17,607 nucleotides of DNA. Origin: Acidimicrobiia bacterium (GTDB lineage Bacteria > Actinomycetota > Acidimicrobiia > IMCC26256 > PALSA-555). Of this stretch, positions 6,547-13,942 are shown piece by piece (within the stretch, counting starts at the first letter, position 1; each line of letters opens with the position of its first letter). The stretch lies in assembly GCA_017853455.1 (NCBI GenBank), contig JAFMJM010000025.1:1-17607 (forward strand). Reading direction: 5' to 3'. The position numbers were made by a program, and so were the translations under genes. The notes beneath the pieces are model-generated. The model had not been told where the DNA came from. It worked only from the letters and a program-made list of their open reading frames with translations, and ran no database searches.

Positions 6547-7666
6547 CGAGCACCTCCGCGAGCTCCACCGGCCGATGCTCGTCGATCGACCGGTGGGCCG
6601 CAACCCCGACCGCCACCGACCACAGACCCTCGTCGACCCCGACCTCCGGAGCCGTGCCGGTGCGGATGGCGGCGAGGAGCTCCAGGTGCTCGACGTAGCT
6701 CGCGCCGTGATGGAAGCCCTCGTGCGCGACCCGCGGGTCGGTCACCGCTTCCTCACGCACGGAGGCCGCGCCCCCGGTCCGGGCACCGACCCGGAGGATC
6801 GACGACGGGAGGAACGCCTCGACCTTGCCGACGTCGCCGACCACCGACACCTCCTCCTGGTTGACGCTGCCCTCGGCGAACATGCACAGGTCGAGCAGGC
6901 CGCGTGCGCCGGAGGCGAAGTCGAGGATCACGAAGGCGTGGTCCAGGAGGTCGGGCACCTCGCCGTCGTAGACCTCGTCGAGGTGGTTGACGGCCTGCCC
7001 GCCCGACGCGTACACCGAGGTCGGTCGCTCGCCGACGACCCGGTGCATCAGGTCGAAGAAGTGGCAGCACTTCTCGACGAGCGTGCCGCCCGTGTTGCGC
7101 GAGAAGCGGTTCCAGTCGTCGACCTTGGGCAGGAACGGGAACCGGTGCTCGCGGATCGCGACCATCCGCACCCGCCCGACCGCGCCGCCGTCGACCGCGT
7201 CGATCAGGGCGGCGACCGGCGGCATGTACCGGTACTCGAGCCCGACCCAGACCAGACCGCTCCGGTCGCGCGCCGCCTCGACGACGCGCCGGCAGTCGGC
7301 CACCGTCGTGCACAGCGGCTTCTCCACGAGCAGGTGGACGTCGGCGGCGAGGAGGTCGTCGAGCACGGCCGCGTGGGTGTGGTTGGGCGTGGCGACGACC
7401 ACGACGTCGCACCCGGCGTCGGCGAGCAGCGCCCGGTGGTCGGGGAAGGTCGCGACGCCGCGGCCCGGCGGGAGCCAGCCCTGCGAGTCGGAGAGCGAAC
7501 GGGCGAACGGATCGGCGAGCGCCACCACCTCCACCCCGGCGTCGGCCGCCTCGAGGGCGAGGAGGTTCCGCAGGTGCTCCTGACCCATCATCCCGGCGCC
7601 GACGATGCCGTAGCGCAGCGGACGGACGGCGCCGACGGGCGGTTCGGGGGCGGACGACGGGACCAC
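6539..7666 (-). CDS. Gfo/Idh/MocA-family NAD(P)-dependent oxidoreductase
   Basis: A 375-residue dehydrogenase. The Rossmann motif is GIVGAGMMG at 20-28, the family hallmark is EKP at 115-117 (HLLVEKPLCT), and the substrate-binding domain has GGTLVEKCCHFFDL with the likely catalytic His201. The family oxidises or reduces hydroxyl groups on sugars, inositols and related polyols; the substrate is not readable here. It is the first gene of the minus-strand operon and overlaps the 366-residue gene by 8 bases. The GTG start at 7666 comes 9 bases after a TAGGCT -10 hexamer, so the leader is only a few bases long. An internal start nearer residue 15 is possible but would lack a good ribosome binding site. 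Confidence 0.92.
   Translation of the reverse strand: MVPSSAPEPPVGAVRPLRYGIVGAGMMGQEHLRNLLALEAADAGVEVVALADPFARSLSDSQGWLPPGRGVATFPDHRALLADAGCDVVVVATPNHTHAAVLDDLLAADVHLLVEKPLCTTVADCRRVVEAARDRSGLVWVGLEYRYMPPVAALIDAVDGGAVGRVRMVAIREHRFPFLPKVDDWNRFSRNTGGTLVEKCCHFFDLMHRVVGERPTSVYASGGQAVNHLDEVYDGEVPDLLDHAFVILDFASGARGLLDLCMFAEGSVNQEEVSVVGDVGKVEAFLPSSILRVGARTGGAASVREEAVTDPRVAHEGFHHGASYVEHLELLAAIRTGTAPEVGVDEGLWSVAVGVAAHRSIDEHRPVELAEVLGD
6553..6557 (-). promoter_or_regulatory. ribosome binding site deciding the 6546 start
   Basis: GGAGG lies 6 bases before the GTG at 6546, inside the Gfo/Idh gene. It supports that GTG over the ATG at 6603. Confidence 0.6.
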
Positions 7667-7675
7667 GCGCCGCGC

Positions 7676-7685
7676 AGCCTACGAT
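7676..7685. promoter_or_regulatory. symmetric divergent -10 element
   Basis: AGCCTACGAT: the minus-strand hexamer TAGGCT (7681-7676) serves the Gfo/Idh operon and the plus-strand TACGAT (7680-7685) serves the small membrane protein gene, sharing the TA at 7680-7681. It lies in the 63-base divergent gap. The plus transcript would carry a leader with a strong ribosome binding site; the minus one would be nearly leaderless. Confidence 0.5.
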
Positions 7686-7715
7686 GCCCGCGTCCGGCCG
7701 ATCGGCGGCCGACCC

Positions 7716-7724
7716 GGAGAGGAG
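7716..7724 (+). promoter_or_regulatory. ribosome binding site (GGAGAGGAG)
   Basis: A strong purine-rich Shine-Dalgarno ends 5 bases before GTG 7730 and fixes that start. Confidence 0.7.
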
Positions 7725-7729
7725 CCCCC

Positions 7730-8161
7730 GTGGACGACCAGCGTCGCCTCGTCGCCCTGTGGCACGCCCGTGGGCGCGGCATCCTCGGCCTCGTCTGCGT
7801 GCTGTTCCCCAGCCTCGTGGCCACCGTCGGCATGGGTCGGCCCGGTCCGGTCGGGCGGGCCGCCATCCGCATGCTCGGCGTGCGCGACATCGCCCTCGGA
7901 CTCGGCGCCATCTCGGGCATCCGCGAGGGCGGACCCACCGAGGAGTGGATCGGCTGGGGCGCGGTCGCCGACGGCGTCGACGCCGTGGCCCTGCTCGTCA
8001 CCCCGGGCCTGGCCAAGCGGGCGCGCCTGGTGGGTCTCCTCGCCGGCGGCTCGGCGGTCTACGGGTTCCTCACCGCCCGCGCCTACGCCGACGCCCGGTC
8101 GGCGGCCGCGGCCGAGGCCGAAGCCGCCGCCGAGGCGATCGCCACCGACCCCACGGCCTGA
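7730..8161 (+). CDS. small integral membrane protein of unknown function
   Basis: A 143-residue protein with about four short hydrophobic segments (about 17-33, 50-64, 75-93, 98-115) and an Ala/Glu-rich hydrophilic tail from about 118. The central VRDIALGLG stretch, followed by a Gly-Ala segment, recalls small DUF4267-like membrane proteins, but I cannot assign it firmly. The GTG start has a strong GGAGAGGAG upstream. The next gene starts 2 bases after its stop, so the two are cotranscribed. No catalytic motif is visible. Confidence 0.75.
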   Translation: MDDQRRLVALWHARGRGILGLVCVLFPSLVATVGMGRPGPVGRAAIRMLGVRDIALGLGAISGIREGGPTEEWIGWGAVADGVDAVALLVTPGLAKRARLVGLLAGGSAVYGFLTARAYADARSAAAAEAEAAAEAIATDPTA

Positions 8162-8163
8162 CC

Positions 8164-8676
8164 GTGCCCGACGGCGCCGACGGCGGTGCGCTCGACCGGC
8201 TGGTCGCCGAGTCGGAGATCCGGGCCGTGCTGCTGCGCTACGTCCGCGGCATCGACCGACTCGACCTCGACCTGGTCCGGTCGTGCTACCACCCCGGCGC
8301 CACCGACGAGCACGGGTCGTGGTCGGGCACCGTCGACGAGTTCTGCGTGTGGGTCGACCGGATCCTGCGCCGCTACGACTCGACCTTCCACCTGCTCGGA
8401 AACCCGCTGGTCGAGCTCGACACCCCTGACCGGGCCCGCGTCGAGACCTACGGGATCTCGTTCCACCGCACCGCCGGAGGAGCCCCGCACCTCAACCTCG
8501 CCACCGGCTTCCGCTACGTCGACCGCTTCGAGCGCCGCGACGGCGAATGGCGCATCGCCCGCCGGGTCGCGGTCACGGAGTGGTCCCGGCGCGACGACGA
8601 ATCCGGCTGGTGGCCGTTCCCCGACACCATGCGCACGGGGCAGCGCGACCGCACCGACGCGGTCTACGACGACTGA
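8164..8676 (+). CDS. SnoaL-like (NTF2-fold) protein
   Basis: A 170-residue protein of the SnoaL_4/NTF2-like type. It has an N-terminal helical AVLLRYVRGIDRLDLDLVRSCYHPGATDEHGSWSG stretch (typical Y-D-H pattern of the cone fold), a beta-rich middle (RVETYGISFHRTAG), and the C-terminal RRDGEWRIARRVAVTEWS strand pair. Such proteins act as cyclases, dehydratases or hydratases in catabolic clusters; the actual reaction is unknown. The GTG start lies 2 bases after the membrane protein stop. The 3' end overlaps the convergent CoA-transferase gene by 13 bases. Confidence 0.82.
   Translation: MPDGADGGALDRLVAESEIRAVLLRYVRGIDRLDLDLVRSCYHPGATDEHGSWSGTVDEFCVWVDRILRRYDSTFHLLGNPLVELDTPDRARVETYGISFHRTAGGAPHLNLATGFRYVDRFERRDGEWRIARRVAVTEWSRRDDESGWWPFPDTMRTGQRDRTDAVYDD
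8664..8676. other. 13-base tail-to-tail gene overlap
   Basis: The minus-strand CoA-transferase stop (TAG, 8666-8664) lies inside the last codons of the plus-strand SnoaL-like gene, whose TGA ends at 8676. No terminator can lie between them. Confidence 0.85.
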
Positions 8677-9959
8677 GGCCGCGCGGGTCCGTCGACGAGG
8701 TGCTGGTGCTCGCCGAGGGTGGGCGCGTGCCGCTGCCACCGCCACGGTGAGGCGTCCATCGTGACGGGCGCACCGGCGTAGGTGACCGTGCGGTCGATCC
8801 CCGGGTGGTGCTGCTCGACCGCGAAGCCCCGCGCCCGGAAGTGCGGGTCCTCGACCACCTCCTCGGGCGAGTAGATGACCGGGAGCGCGAGCCCGCGGGT
8901 CTGGCCCTCGAGGAAGAACTCGTAGGAGGTGAGCCGCGAGGCGATGAAGATCAGCGCGTCGCGACCGGCTCCGAAGATCTCGCCGACGAGCGGGTCGGTG
9001 GCGATGTCGGCGAAGTTCACGCCACCGCGCTCCTCGCCGAGCTCGAGGAACGCGATCGCCGGGAAGTCGTCGCGCCAGCCGCGGTCGTCGATCCAGTCGA
9101 TGAGGGTGCGGAACTCCTTCGCCGCCCGGGGCGGAACCCCGGTCGGGCAGAAGCGGCCATCCTTGTCGGTGCTCATCGTGAACTGCGTGGGACGGGCCGC
9201 GGCGTGCCGGCACGTCTGGCGCTGCACCGTCTCGCCGGCGACCAGCCAGCCGTAGGTGGCGAACTCGGTCGTGACGTTGTTGGCGGCGTGCATGCTGACG
9301 TCGACGTGCTGGCCTCGCCCGGTGGCGTCACGGTGGAGCACCGCCACGAGCGTGGCGGTGGCGGCGTGGATCCCGGCCGTCTGGAACCCCTGGTTCCCGC
9401 CGCCGCGCACCGGCGGGATCGTGTGGTCGTCGTACCCGCAACTCCACACCGGGCCGGCGTTCGCCAGCAGGGTGAGGTCGGTCATCGGCTCGAGGGCCCG
9501 CGGGTTGGTGCGCCCGAACGGGGTCACCGACGTCCAGACCAGGCCCGGGTTCGCCGCCCGCAGGTCGGGCTCGTCGATGCCGAGGGCGGCGAGCCGGCCC
9601 GGGGTCTCGCCCTCGAGCACGACGTCGGCCGTGGCCGCGAGCCCGGCGAAGGTCTCCCGGTCGGCGGCGACGTCGAGGTCGAGCACCACCCCGAACTTGT
9701 TGGTGTTGTAGTGCCAGAACCAGAGGCTGCGCTCGGGGTCGGGCACGTCGTCGACGAACGGGCCGTAGGTACGTTGGCGGGCACCACCGGGCGGCTCGAC
9801 CAGGATCACCTCGGCACCGAAGTCGGCCAGCATCCGACCCGCGAACTCCGTGGCCTCGTGCGCCAGCTCCACCACCCGCAGACCGGTCAGGGGCCCGAGG
9901 GCGTCGGCGGCCGGTGCGGGCGGCGGCTCGGGGCTGCCGTGGGGACCGGTGGTCGCCAT
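8664..9959 (-). CDS. class III CoA-transferase (CaiB/BaiF), active-site Asp absent
   Basis: A 431-residue family III CoA-transferase. It has the N-terminal LTGLRVVELAHEATEFAGRMLADFGAEVILVEPPGGA pattern, then NTNKFGVVLDL and GRGQHVDVSM. Formyl-CoA transferase has its CoA-linking Asp in the SMQDAV position; here the residues are S-M-H-A-A, putting Ala225 at that site. The enzyme may be a non-catalytic partner subunit, or may use another residue. It begins with ATG overlapping the previous gene's stop (TGATG), so the two are translationally coupled. Its TAG stop overlaps the 3' end of the SnoaL-like gene. Family assignment is firm; the acyl substrate is unknown. Confidence 0.9.
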   Translation of the reverse strand: MATTGPHGSPEPPPAPAADALGPLTGLRVVELAHEATEFAGRMLADFGAEVILVEPPGGARQRTYGPFVDDVPDPERSLWFWHYNTNKFGVVLDLDVAADRETFAGLAATADVVLEGETPGRLAALGIDEPDLRAANPGLVWTSVTPFGRTNPRALEPMTDLTLLANAGPVWSCGYDDHTIPPVRGGGNQGFQTAGIHAATATLVAVLHRDATGRGQHVDVSMHAANNVTTEFATYGWLVAGETVQRQTCRHAAARPTQFTMSTDKDGRFCPTGVPPRAAKEFRTLIDWIDDRGWRDDFPAIAFLELGEERGGVNFADIATDPLVGEIFGAGRDALIFIASRLTSYEFFLEGQTRGLALPVIYSPEEVVEDPHFRARGFAVEQHHPGIDRTVTYAGAPVTMDASPWRWQRHAPTLGEHQHLVDGPARPQSS

Positions 9960-11191
9960 CAGATCACCCCCTCGGCACGGAGGTCGTCGATCTCGGCGGC
10001 CGAGAGTCCGAGCAGGTCGCCGTAGACGAGGTCGTTGTCGCCGCCGAGCAGCGACGTCGCCCGCTCGATCGACCAGTCGGTCTCGGCGAGGTGGTACGGC
10101 AGGCCGTCGACGCGCAGGCGACCCATCAGCTCGTGCTCGACCCAGGGCCACAGCCCGAAGTCGGTCGTACCGGGATCGTCCTCGATGCGCTCGCCCGGCC
10201 GTTGCACCGCCACGCCGGGGACGCCGGCGCCGATCAGTGCCGCCTGCACGGCGAACTTGTCGCGGGCGGCACACCAGGCGCCGAGGCGGTCGTCGAGGTC
10301 GGCCTGGGCGGCGAGACGCCCGGCGAGCGTGGCGTAGCGCGGATCGCGGACCCAGTCCTCGTCGACCACCGCCGCGAGCCGCTCCCAGTCGGCGTCGTCG
10401 CGGCACGCGATCGCCACCCACTCGTCGTCTCCGAGCGCGGCGTAGACGTTGTGGGGCGCCATCGAGCCCCACTCGTCGTGGTTGCTGTCGGGGCGACCCG
10501 GGCGGCGCGCCGGACGGCCGTTGACCGTGTAGTCGAGCACGACCGGCCCGAGCATGGCGGCGCCGGCGTCGGTGCAACTCATGTCGACCCACTGCCCCTC
10601 ACCCGTGCGGTTCCGGTGCACCAGCGCAGCGAGGATCGCGAACGCCATGAAGTTGGCGCCGTGGTGGTCCATGTAGGAGTAGCCCCAGCCCGCCGGCGGC
10701 AGGTCGGGCAGCCCCGACGTGAAGGTCAGGCCGCTGCACGCCTGCACGATCGGACCCCACGTCTTGAACGCCGAGTACGGGCCCCGGTGGCCGAAGCCGC
10801 AGTTCGACACGTAGATGACGTCGGGGCGGATCTCGCGCAGCCGCTCGTAGGGGAAGCCGAGCCGGGCCAGCACCCCGGCCGCGAAGTTCTCGGCGACGAC
10901 GTCGGACCGGGCCACGATCTCGGCGAGCAGCTCCCGGCCCCGCTCGGTGCGCAAATTGAGCGTGATGGCCAGCTTCTCGACGTTGTGGTTCTGGAACCCG
11001 CCTCCGAACTCACCACCGCGGCGCTCGTCGACGAACGGCTCCATCCCCCGCAGGATGTCCCAGCGGCCCTCGGTGACCGGGTCCTCGATCCGGATCACCT
11101 GGGCGCCGAACGCGGCGAGCGTGCGGGTGGCACCCGCCCCGGCCAGCTGGCCGGTGAAGTCGCAGATCCGCAGGTTGCTCAGCACGCCCAT
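9959..11191 (-). CDS. class III CoA-transferase (CaiB/BaiF), catalytic Asp present
   Basis: A 410-residue family III CoA-transferase. It has LRICDFTGQLAGAGATRTLAAFGAQVIRIEDP at the N-terminus, the NHNVEKLAITLNL strand, and GEGQWVDMSCTDAG, which places Asp208 where formyl-CoA transferase has its catalytic Asp169. The family moves CoA between carboxylic acids with inversion through aspartyl-CoA. It is the first gene of a two-gene operon. The coupled second gene lacks the Asp, so a hetero-oligomer with one active subunit type (as reported for benzylsuccinate CoA-transferase) is plausible. The start is ATG 11191, eight bases from a TATCGT hexamer. The frame stays open far upstream, but that stretch crosses the divergent promoter and runs antisense to the SDR gene, so I rejected it. 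Confidence 0.92.
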   Translation of the reverse strand: MGVLSNLRICDFTGQLAGAGATRTLAAFGAQVIRIEDPVTEGRWDILRGMEPFVDERRGGEFGGGFQNHNVEKLAITLNLRTERGRELLAEIVARSDVVAENFAAGVLARLGFPYERLREIRPDVIYVSNCGFGHRGPYSAFKTWGPIVQACSGLTFTSGLPDLPPAGWGYSYMDHHGANFMAFAILAALVHRNRTGEGQWVDMSCTDAGAAMLGPVVLDYTVNGRPARRPGRPDSNHDEWGSMAPHNVYAALGDDEWVAIACRDDADWERLAAVVDEDWVRDPRYATLAGRLAAQADLDDRLGAWCAARDKFAVQAALIGAGVPGVAVQRPGERIEDDPGTTDFGLWPWVEHELMGRLRVDGLPYHLAETDWSIERATSLLGGDNDLVYGDLLGLSAAEIDDLRAEGVI

Positions 11192-11199
11192 CGGGGCCG

Positions 11200-11205
11200 A
11201 CGATA
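11200..11205 (-). promoter_or_regulatory. candidate -10 hexamer (TATCGT)
   Basis: TATCGT ends 8 bases before the ATG of the CoA-transferase gene, giving a leader of one or two bases. It overlaps the left arm of the inverted repeat at 11204-11238. Confidence 0.45.
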
Positions 11206-11238
11206 ACCCAGGTGTCCCCGACCGGCACGCCTGGGTTA
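11204..11238. repeat. perfect 9-bp inverted repeat, probable operator
   Basis: TAACCCAGG (11204-11212) and CCTGGGTTA (11230-11238) are exact reverse complements separated by 17 bases. The arms touch the -10 hexamers of both divergent genes. Arm centres are 26 bp apart, so a dimeric regulator could bind both on one face and control both directions. An RNA hairpin is unlikely, because both presumed transcripts start outside or at the edges of the repeat. Confidence 0.6.
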
Positions 11239-11242
11239 GGTT
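11237..11242 (+). promoter_or_regulatory. leaderless -10 hexamer (TAGGTT)
   Basis: TAGGTT-CCGGGC-ATG: the hexamer ends 6 bases before the SDR start, and there is no Shine-Dalgarno. Its first two bases are the last two of the right arm of the inverted repeat. Confidence 0.55.
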
Positions 11243-11248
11243 CCGGGC

Positions 11249-12064
11249 ATGACCACTCCCCACCTCGACCCCCATCTCGTCGCCCAGCTCTCGCTCGCCG
11301 GGCGGACCGCCGTCGTCACCGGTGCCGCCAGCGGCATCGGGGCCCAGGCCGCCGTCACCTTCGCCCAGGCCGGTGCCGACGTCGTGATCGCCGACACCAA
11401 CGTCGACGGCCTCGAGGCCACCGCCGAGCGGGTCCGGGCCCTCGGGCGCCGGGCCACGGTCGTCCCGACGAACGTCGGGGTCAAGGCCGAGATCGACGCG
11501 CTGGCCGCCGCCGCCCTCGCCGAGCACGGTCGCATCGACGTGTGGGCCAACGTGGCCGGGGTCATCCGCTACTCCACGATGATGGACCAGGGCGAGGCCG
11601 ACTACCGCCTGATCATGTCGGTCAACCTCGACGGCACCTACTGGGGGTGCGTCGCGGCGATGAACGCCATGAAGGAGACCGGTGGCGCGATCATCAACGT
11701 GTCGTCGGCCGGGGCCGACATGCCCGCCCCGATGATCTCGGTCTACGCCGCCACCAAGGCCGCCGTGCAGATGATCACCCGCGAGGTCGCCACCGAGGGC
11801 GGGCCGTTCGGCATCCGCTGCAACGCCATCGCCCCGGGTTTCACCGACACCCCGATGGTGGCCCAGCACTTCTCCAACCCCGACGGCTCCATCGACCCCG
11901 TGCGCCGCGAGGCGATCTTCGAGCAGCGCCGCGGCCAGGCGCCCCTCGCCATGACCGGCGAGCCCGAGGACCAGACCTGGTCGATGCTGTTCCTCGCCTC
12001 CGACGCGGCGCGCTTCGTGACCGGCCAGGTCCTGCGCGCCAACGCCGGCGTCGTCATGCCCTAG
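11249..12064 (+). CDS. SDR family oxidoreductase
   Basis: A 271-residue classical short-chain dehydrogenase. The cofactor motif is TGAASGIG at 24-31, with Asp49 after the second strand suggesting NAD(H) preference. N-V-A-G at 101-104 replaces NNAG (the first Asn is replaced by Ala100), and the catalytic Ser153, Tyr166 and Lys170 (VYAATKA) are correctly spaced. A 3-oxoacyl or hydroxy-acyl substrate is likely but not readable. It is divergent from the CoA-transferase pair across an inverted repeat, suggesting shared control and perhaps one acyl-CoA pathway. The ATG is probably leaderless. A 22-bp hairpin follows 27 bases after the stop. Confidence 0.93.
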   Translation: MTTPHLDPHLVAQLSLAGRTAVVTGAASGIGAQAAVTFAQAGADVVIADTNVDGLEATAERVRALGRRATVVPTNVGVKAEIDALAAAALAEHGRIDVWANVAGVIRYSTMMDQGEADYRLIMSVNLDGTYWGCVAAMNAMKETGGAIINVSSAGADMPAPMISVYAATKAAVQMITREVATEGGPFGIRCNAIAPGFTDTPMVAQHFSNPDGSIDPVRREAIFEQRRGQAPLAMTGEPEDQTWSMLFLASDAARFVTGQVLRANAGVVMP

Positions 12065-12091
12065 CGACCCCGACCCCGACCCCGCCCACCC

Positions 12092-12143
12092 CGTTGTTTG
12101 GGTGATTGTGGGGCCTCTGGCCCCCACAATCACCCAAACAACG
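12092..12143. terminator. long perfect hairpin, probable terminator
   Basis: Two 22-base arms (12092-12113 and 12122-12143) are exact reverse complements around the 8-base loop CCTCTGGC. The arms are noticeably AT-richer than the surroundings. The hairpin lies between the SDR stop and the ABC transporter start. Neither strand has a T-tract after the stem, so it would be a non-canonical, possibly bidirectional terminator; a mobile palindromic repeat is the alternative. The preceding bases include three tandem CGACCC units (12065-12082). Confidence 0.55.
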
Positions 12144-12181
12144 AAAGGGAGGTCGGGTGGGGACGACGGGAGGTGGACTGC

Positions 12182-12187
12182 CAGACT
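12182..12187 (+). promoter_or_regulatory. candidate leaderless -10 (CAGACT)
   Basis: CAGACT ends 7 bases before GTG 12195. The first base deviates from TANNNT. It lies 39 bases after the hairpin, and no clear Shine-Dalgarno precedes the start. Confidence 0.3.
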
Positions 12188-12194
12188 GCGGGCC

Positions 12195-13178
12195 GTGACC
12201 ACACCCGAAGGCCGATCCGACGCAATCGTCGTCGAGGGACTCGTCAAGCGCTTCGGTGACGTCGTGGCCGTCGACGGCGTGAGCCTGCGGGGCGAACGGG
12301 GCAAGGTCCTCGGCCTGCTCGGCCCGAACGGCGCCGGCAAGACCACCACCGTGCGGGTGCTCACCACCGTGCTGTCGGCCGACGCGGGCCGGGTCGAGGT
12401 GCTCGGCCACGACGTGCGCCGCGACCCCCAGACCGTCCGGACGATCATCGGCCTGGCCGGCCAGTTCGCCGCCGTTGACCCCAACCTCACCGGGCGTGAG
12501 AACCTGCGCCTCATCGGCCGCCTCACCCACCTGCCAAAGGCGACGGTCGGACCCCGGGCCGACGAACTGCTCGAGCGCTTCGGTCTGGTCGACGCCGCCA
12601 ACCGCCCGGTGCGCACCTACAGCGGCGGCATGCGCCGACGCCTCGACCTCGCCGCCGCCCTCGTGCACCGTCCGCCGGTGCTGTTCCTCGACGAGCCGAC
12701 CACCGGCCTCGACCCGGCCAGCCGCCTCGGCCTGTGGGAGCTCATCGAGGAGCTGCTCGCCGAGGGCACCACCGTGCTGCTCACCACGCAGTACCTCGAG
12801 GAGGCCGACCGCCTCGCCGACCACATCGTCGTGATCGACAAGGGCCGGGTCATCGCCGAGGGTGCCCCCACCGACCTCAAGGCCACCCTCGGCAACACCG
12901 TCGCCGAGTTCGGGTTCGCCGACACCGCGACCGCGGCCGCCGCCGCCACCGCCGCCGCGCCGTTCGCGGTGCGACCGCCGACCGTGGCCGGCACCGCCGT
13001 GCACGTCGAGCTCGCCGACGGCGCCCACGCGCTCCTCGAGGTCCTGCGGGCCCTCGATCTCGGCGGCACCGCCCCCGAGGCGCTGGCAGTGCGCGAGCCC
13101 AGCCTCGACGACGTGTTCCTGTCGCTCACCGGGCACCACGCGGTCGACGACGCCGACACCGGGGAGGGTGCGCGATGA
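12195..13178 (+). CDS. DrrA-type ABC transporter ATP-binding protein
   Basis: A 327-residue nucleotide-binding subunit. Walker A is GPNGAGKTT at 43-51, the Q-loop is Gln90 in LAGQFAAVD, the signature is YSGGMRRR at 142-149, and Walker B is LFLDEP at 163-168. The switch-loop His is replaced by Gln (TTQYLEEADRLAD), as in the daunorubicin-resistance DrrA group. The C-terminal extension contains an Ala/Thr-rich linker (about 255-264) and the typical PSLDDVFLSLTG end. It would energise export of a drug or lipid-like compound by the partner permease, with which its stop overlaps (ATGA). GTG 12195 is chosen because the frame upstream runs through the hairpin. Confidence 0.93.
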   Translation: MTTPEGRSDAIVVEGLVKRFGDVVAVDGVSLRGERGKVLGLLGPNGAGKTTTVRVLTTVLSADAGRVEVLGHDVRRDPQTVRTIIGLAGQFAAVDPNLTGRENLRLIGRLTHLPKATVGPRADELLERFGLVDAANRPVRTYSGGMRRRLDLAAALVHRPPVLFLDEPTTGLDPASRLGLWELIEELLAEGTTVLLTTQYLEEADRLADHIVVIDKGRVIAEGAPTDLKATLGNTVAEFGFADTATAAAAATAAAPFAVRPPTVAGTAVHVELADGAHALLEVLRALDLGGTAPEALAVREPSLDDVFLSLTGHHAVDDADTGEGAR

Positions 13179-13942
13179 GTCGGAGCCACGTCGTCGGCGA
13201 CACCTACGCCGTCACCACCCGCAACCTGATCGCCTACCGCCGGGTACCCGAGCTGCTGGTGTTCTCCACCATCCAGCCGGTGCTGTTCGTCCTGCTGTTC
13301 CGCTACGTGTTCGGTGGCGCCATCAACGTGCCCGGGGTCGACTACGTCGACTACCTGATGCCGGGCATCTTCGCCCAGACCGTGGTGTTCGGTGCGATCG
13401 GCACCGCCGTCGGGCTGGCCAACGACCTCCAGTCGGGGCTGATCGAGCGGTTCCGGTCCCTCCCCATGGCCCGTTCGGCCGTGCTCACCGGGCGGACCCT
13501 CGCCGACCTCGTGCGCAACGTGTTCGTGCTGGCGCTCATGTGCGTGGTCGGCGTGCTGGTCGGCTGGAACGCCGGCAACACCGTCGGCGGCTTCATCGCC
13601 GCGATGGCCCTGCTCCTGCTGTTCGGCTACGCCTGCACCTGGATCTTCGCCAGCGTCGGGCTCGCCGTACGCGACGCCGAGACGGCACAGGCGGCGGCGT
13701 TCCCGGTGATGGCACCGATCGTGTTCGCGTCGTCGGCGTTCGTGCCGGTGTCGTCGATGCCCGGTTGGCTCCAGGGCTTCGCCAAGTACCAGCCGCTGTC
13801 GGTCGTGTGCACGGCCAGCCGCGACCTGCTGCTCGGCACCAACACCGGCGGGCACTGGGTGCTCGGTGCCCTGGCCTGGTGCATCGGGATCATCGTGATC
13901 TCCGCGCCCCTCGCCGTGCTGCGCTACCGTCGGAGCGCGTGA
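13175..13942 (+). CDS. ABC-2 type transporter permease (DrrB-like)
   Basis: A 255-residue membrane protein with about six hydrophobic segments. The N-terminal region contains YAVTTRNLIAYRRVPELLVF, and the loop after segment 2 reads DLQSGLIERFRSLPMARSAVLTGR, the conserved coupling-helix region of DrrB/ABC-2 permeases. Segments near FASSAFVPVSSMPGWLQ and a final C-terminal helix follow. It forms the export channel with the upstream ATPase, whose gene overlaps its ATG by 4 bases. Its stop in turn overlaps the GTG of the next gene. The exported substrate cannot be deduced. Confidence 0.92.
   Translation: MSRSHVVGDTYAVTTRNLIAYRRVPELLVFSTIQPVLFVLLFRYVFGGAINVPGVDYVDYLMPGIFAQTVVFGAIGTAVGLANDLQSGLIERFRSLPMARSAVLTGRTLADLVRNVFVLALMCVVGVLVGWNAGNTVGGFIAAMALLLLFGYACTWIFASVGLAVRDAETAQAAAFPVMAPIVFASSAFVPVSSMPGWLQGFAKYQPLSVVCTASRDLLLGTNTGGHWVLGALAWCIGIIVISAPLAVLRYRRSA

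Noticed and set aside
8664..10592. A 642-residue start for the second CoA-transferase
   Set aside because: The extension is an out-of-frame reading of the preceding CoA-transferase. ATG 9959 overlaps its stop and begins the true domain.
11204..11238. The inverted repeat as a terminator or mobile-element end
   Set aside because: It lies between divergent starts and touches both -10 boxes, with no target duplication or transposase nearby. An operator fits better.
9959..12616. An 885-residue open frame on the minus strand
   Set aside because: Only residues from ATG 11191 on look like a protein family. The upstream part runs antisense through the SDR gene, the hairpin and part of the ABC ATPase gene.
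12054..13139. A 361-residue antisense frame opposite the ABC ATPase gene
   Set aside because: The strand opposite has complete Walker and signature motifs; the antisense product is a Gly/Val/Glu low-complexity shadow that also crosses the hairpin.
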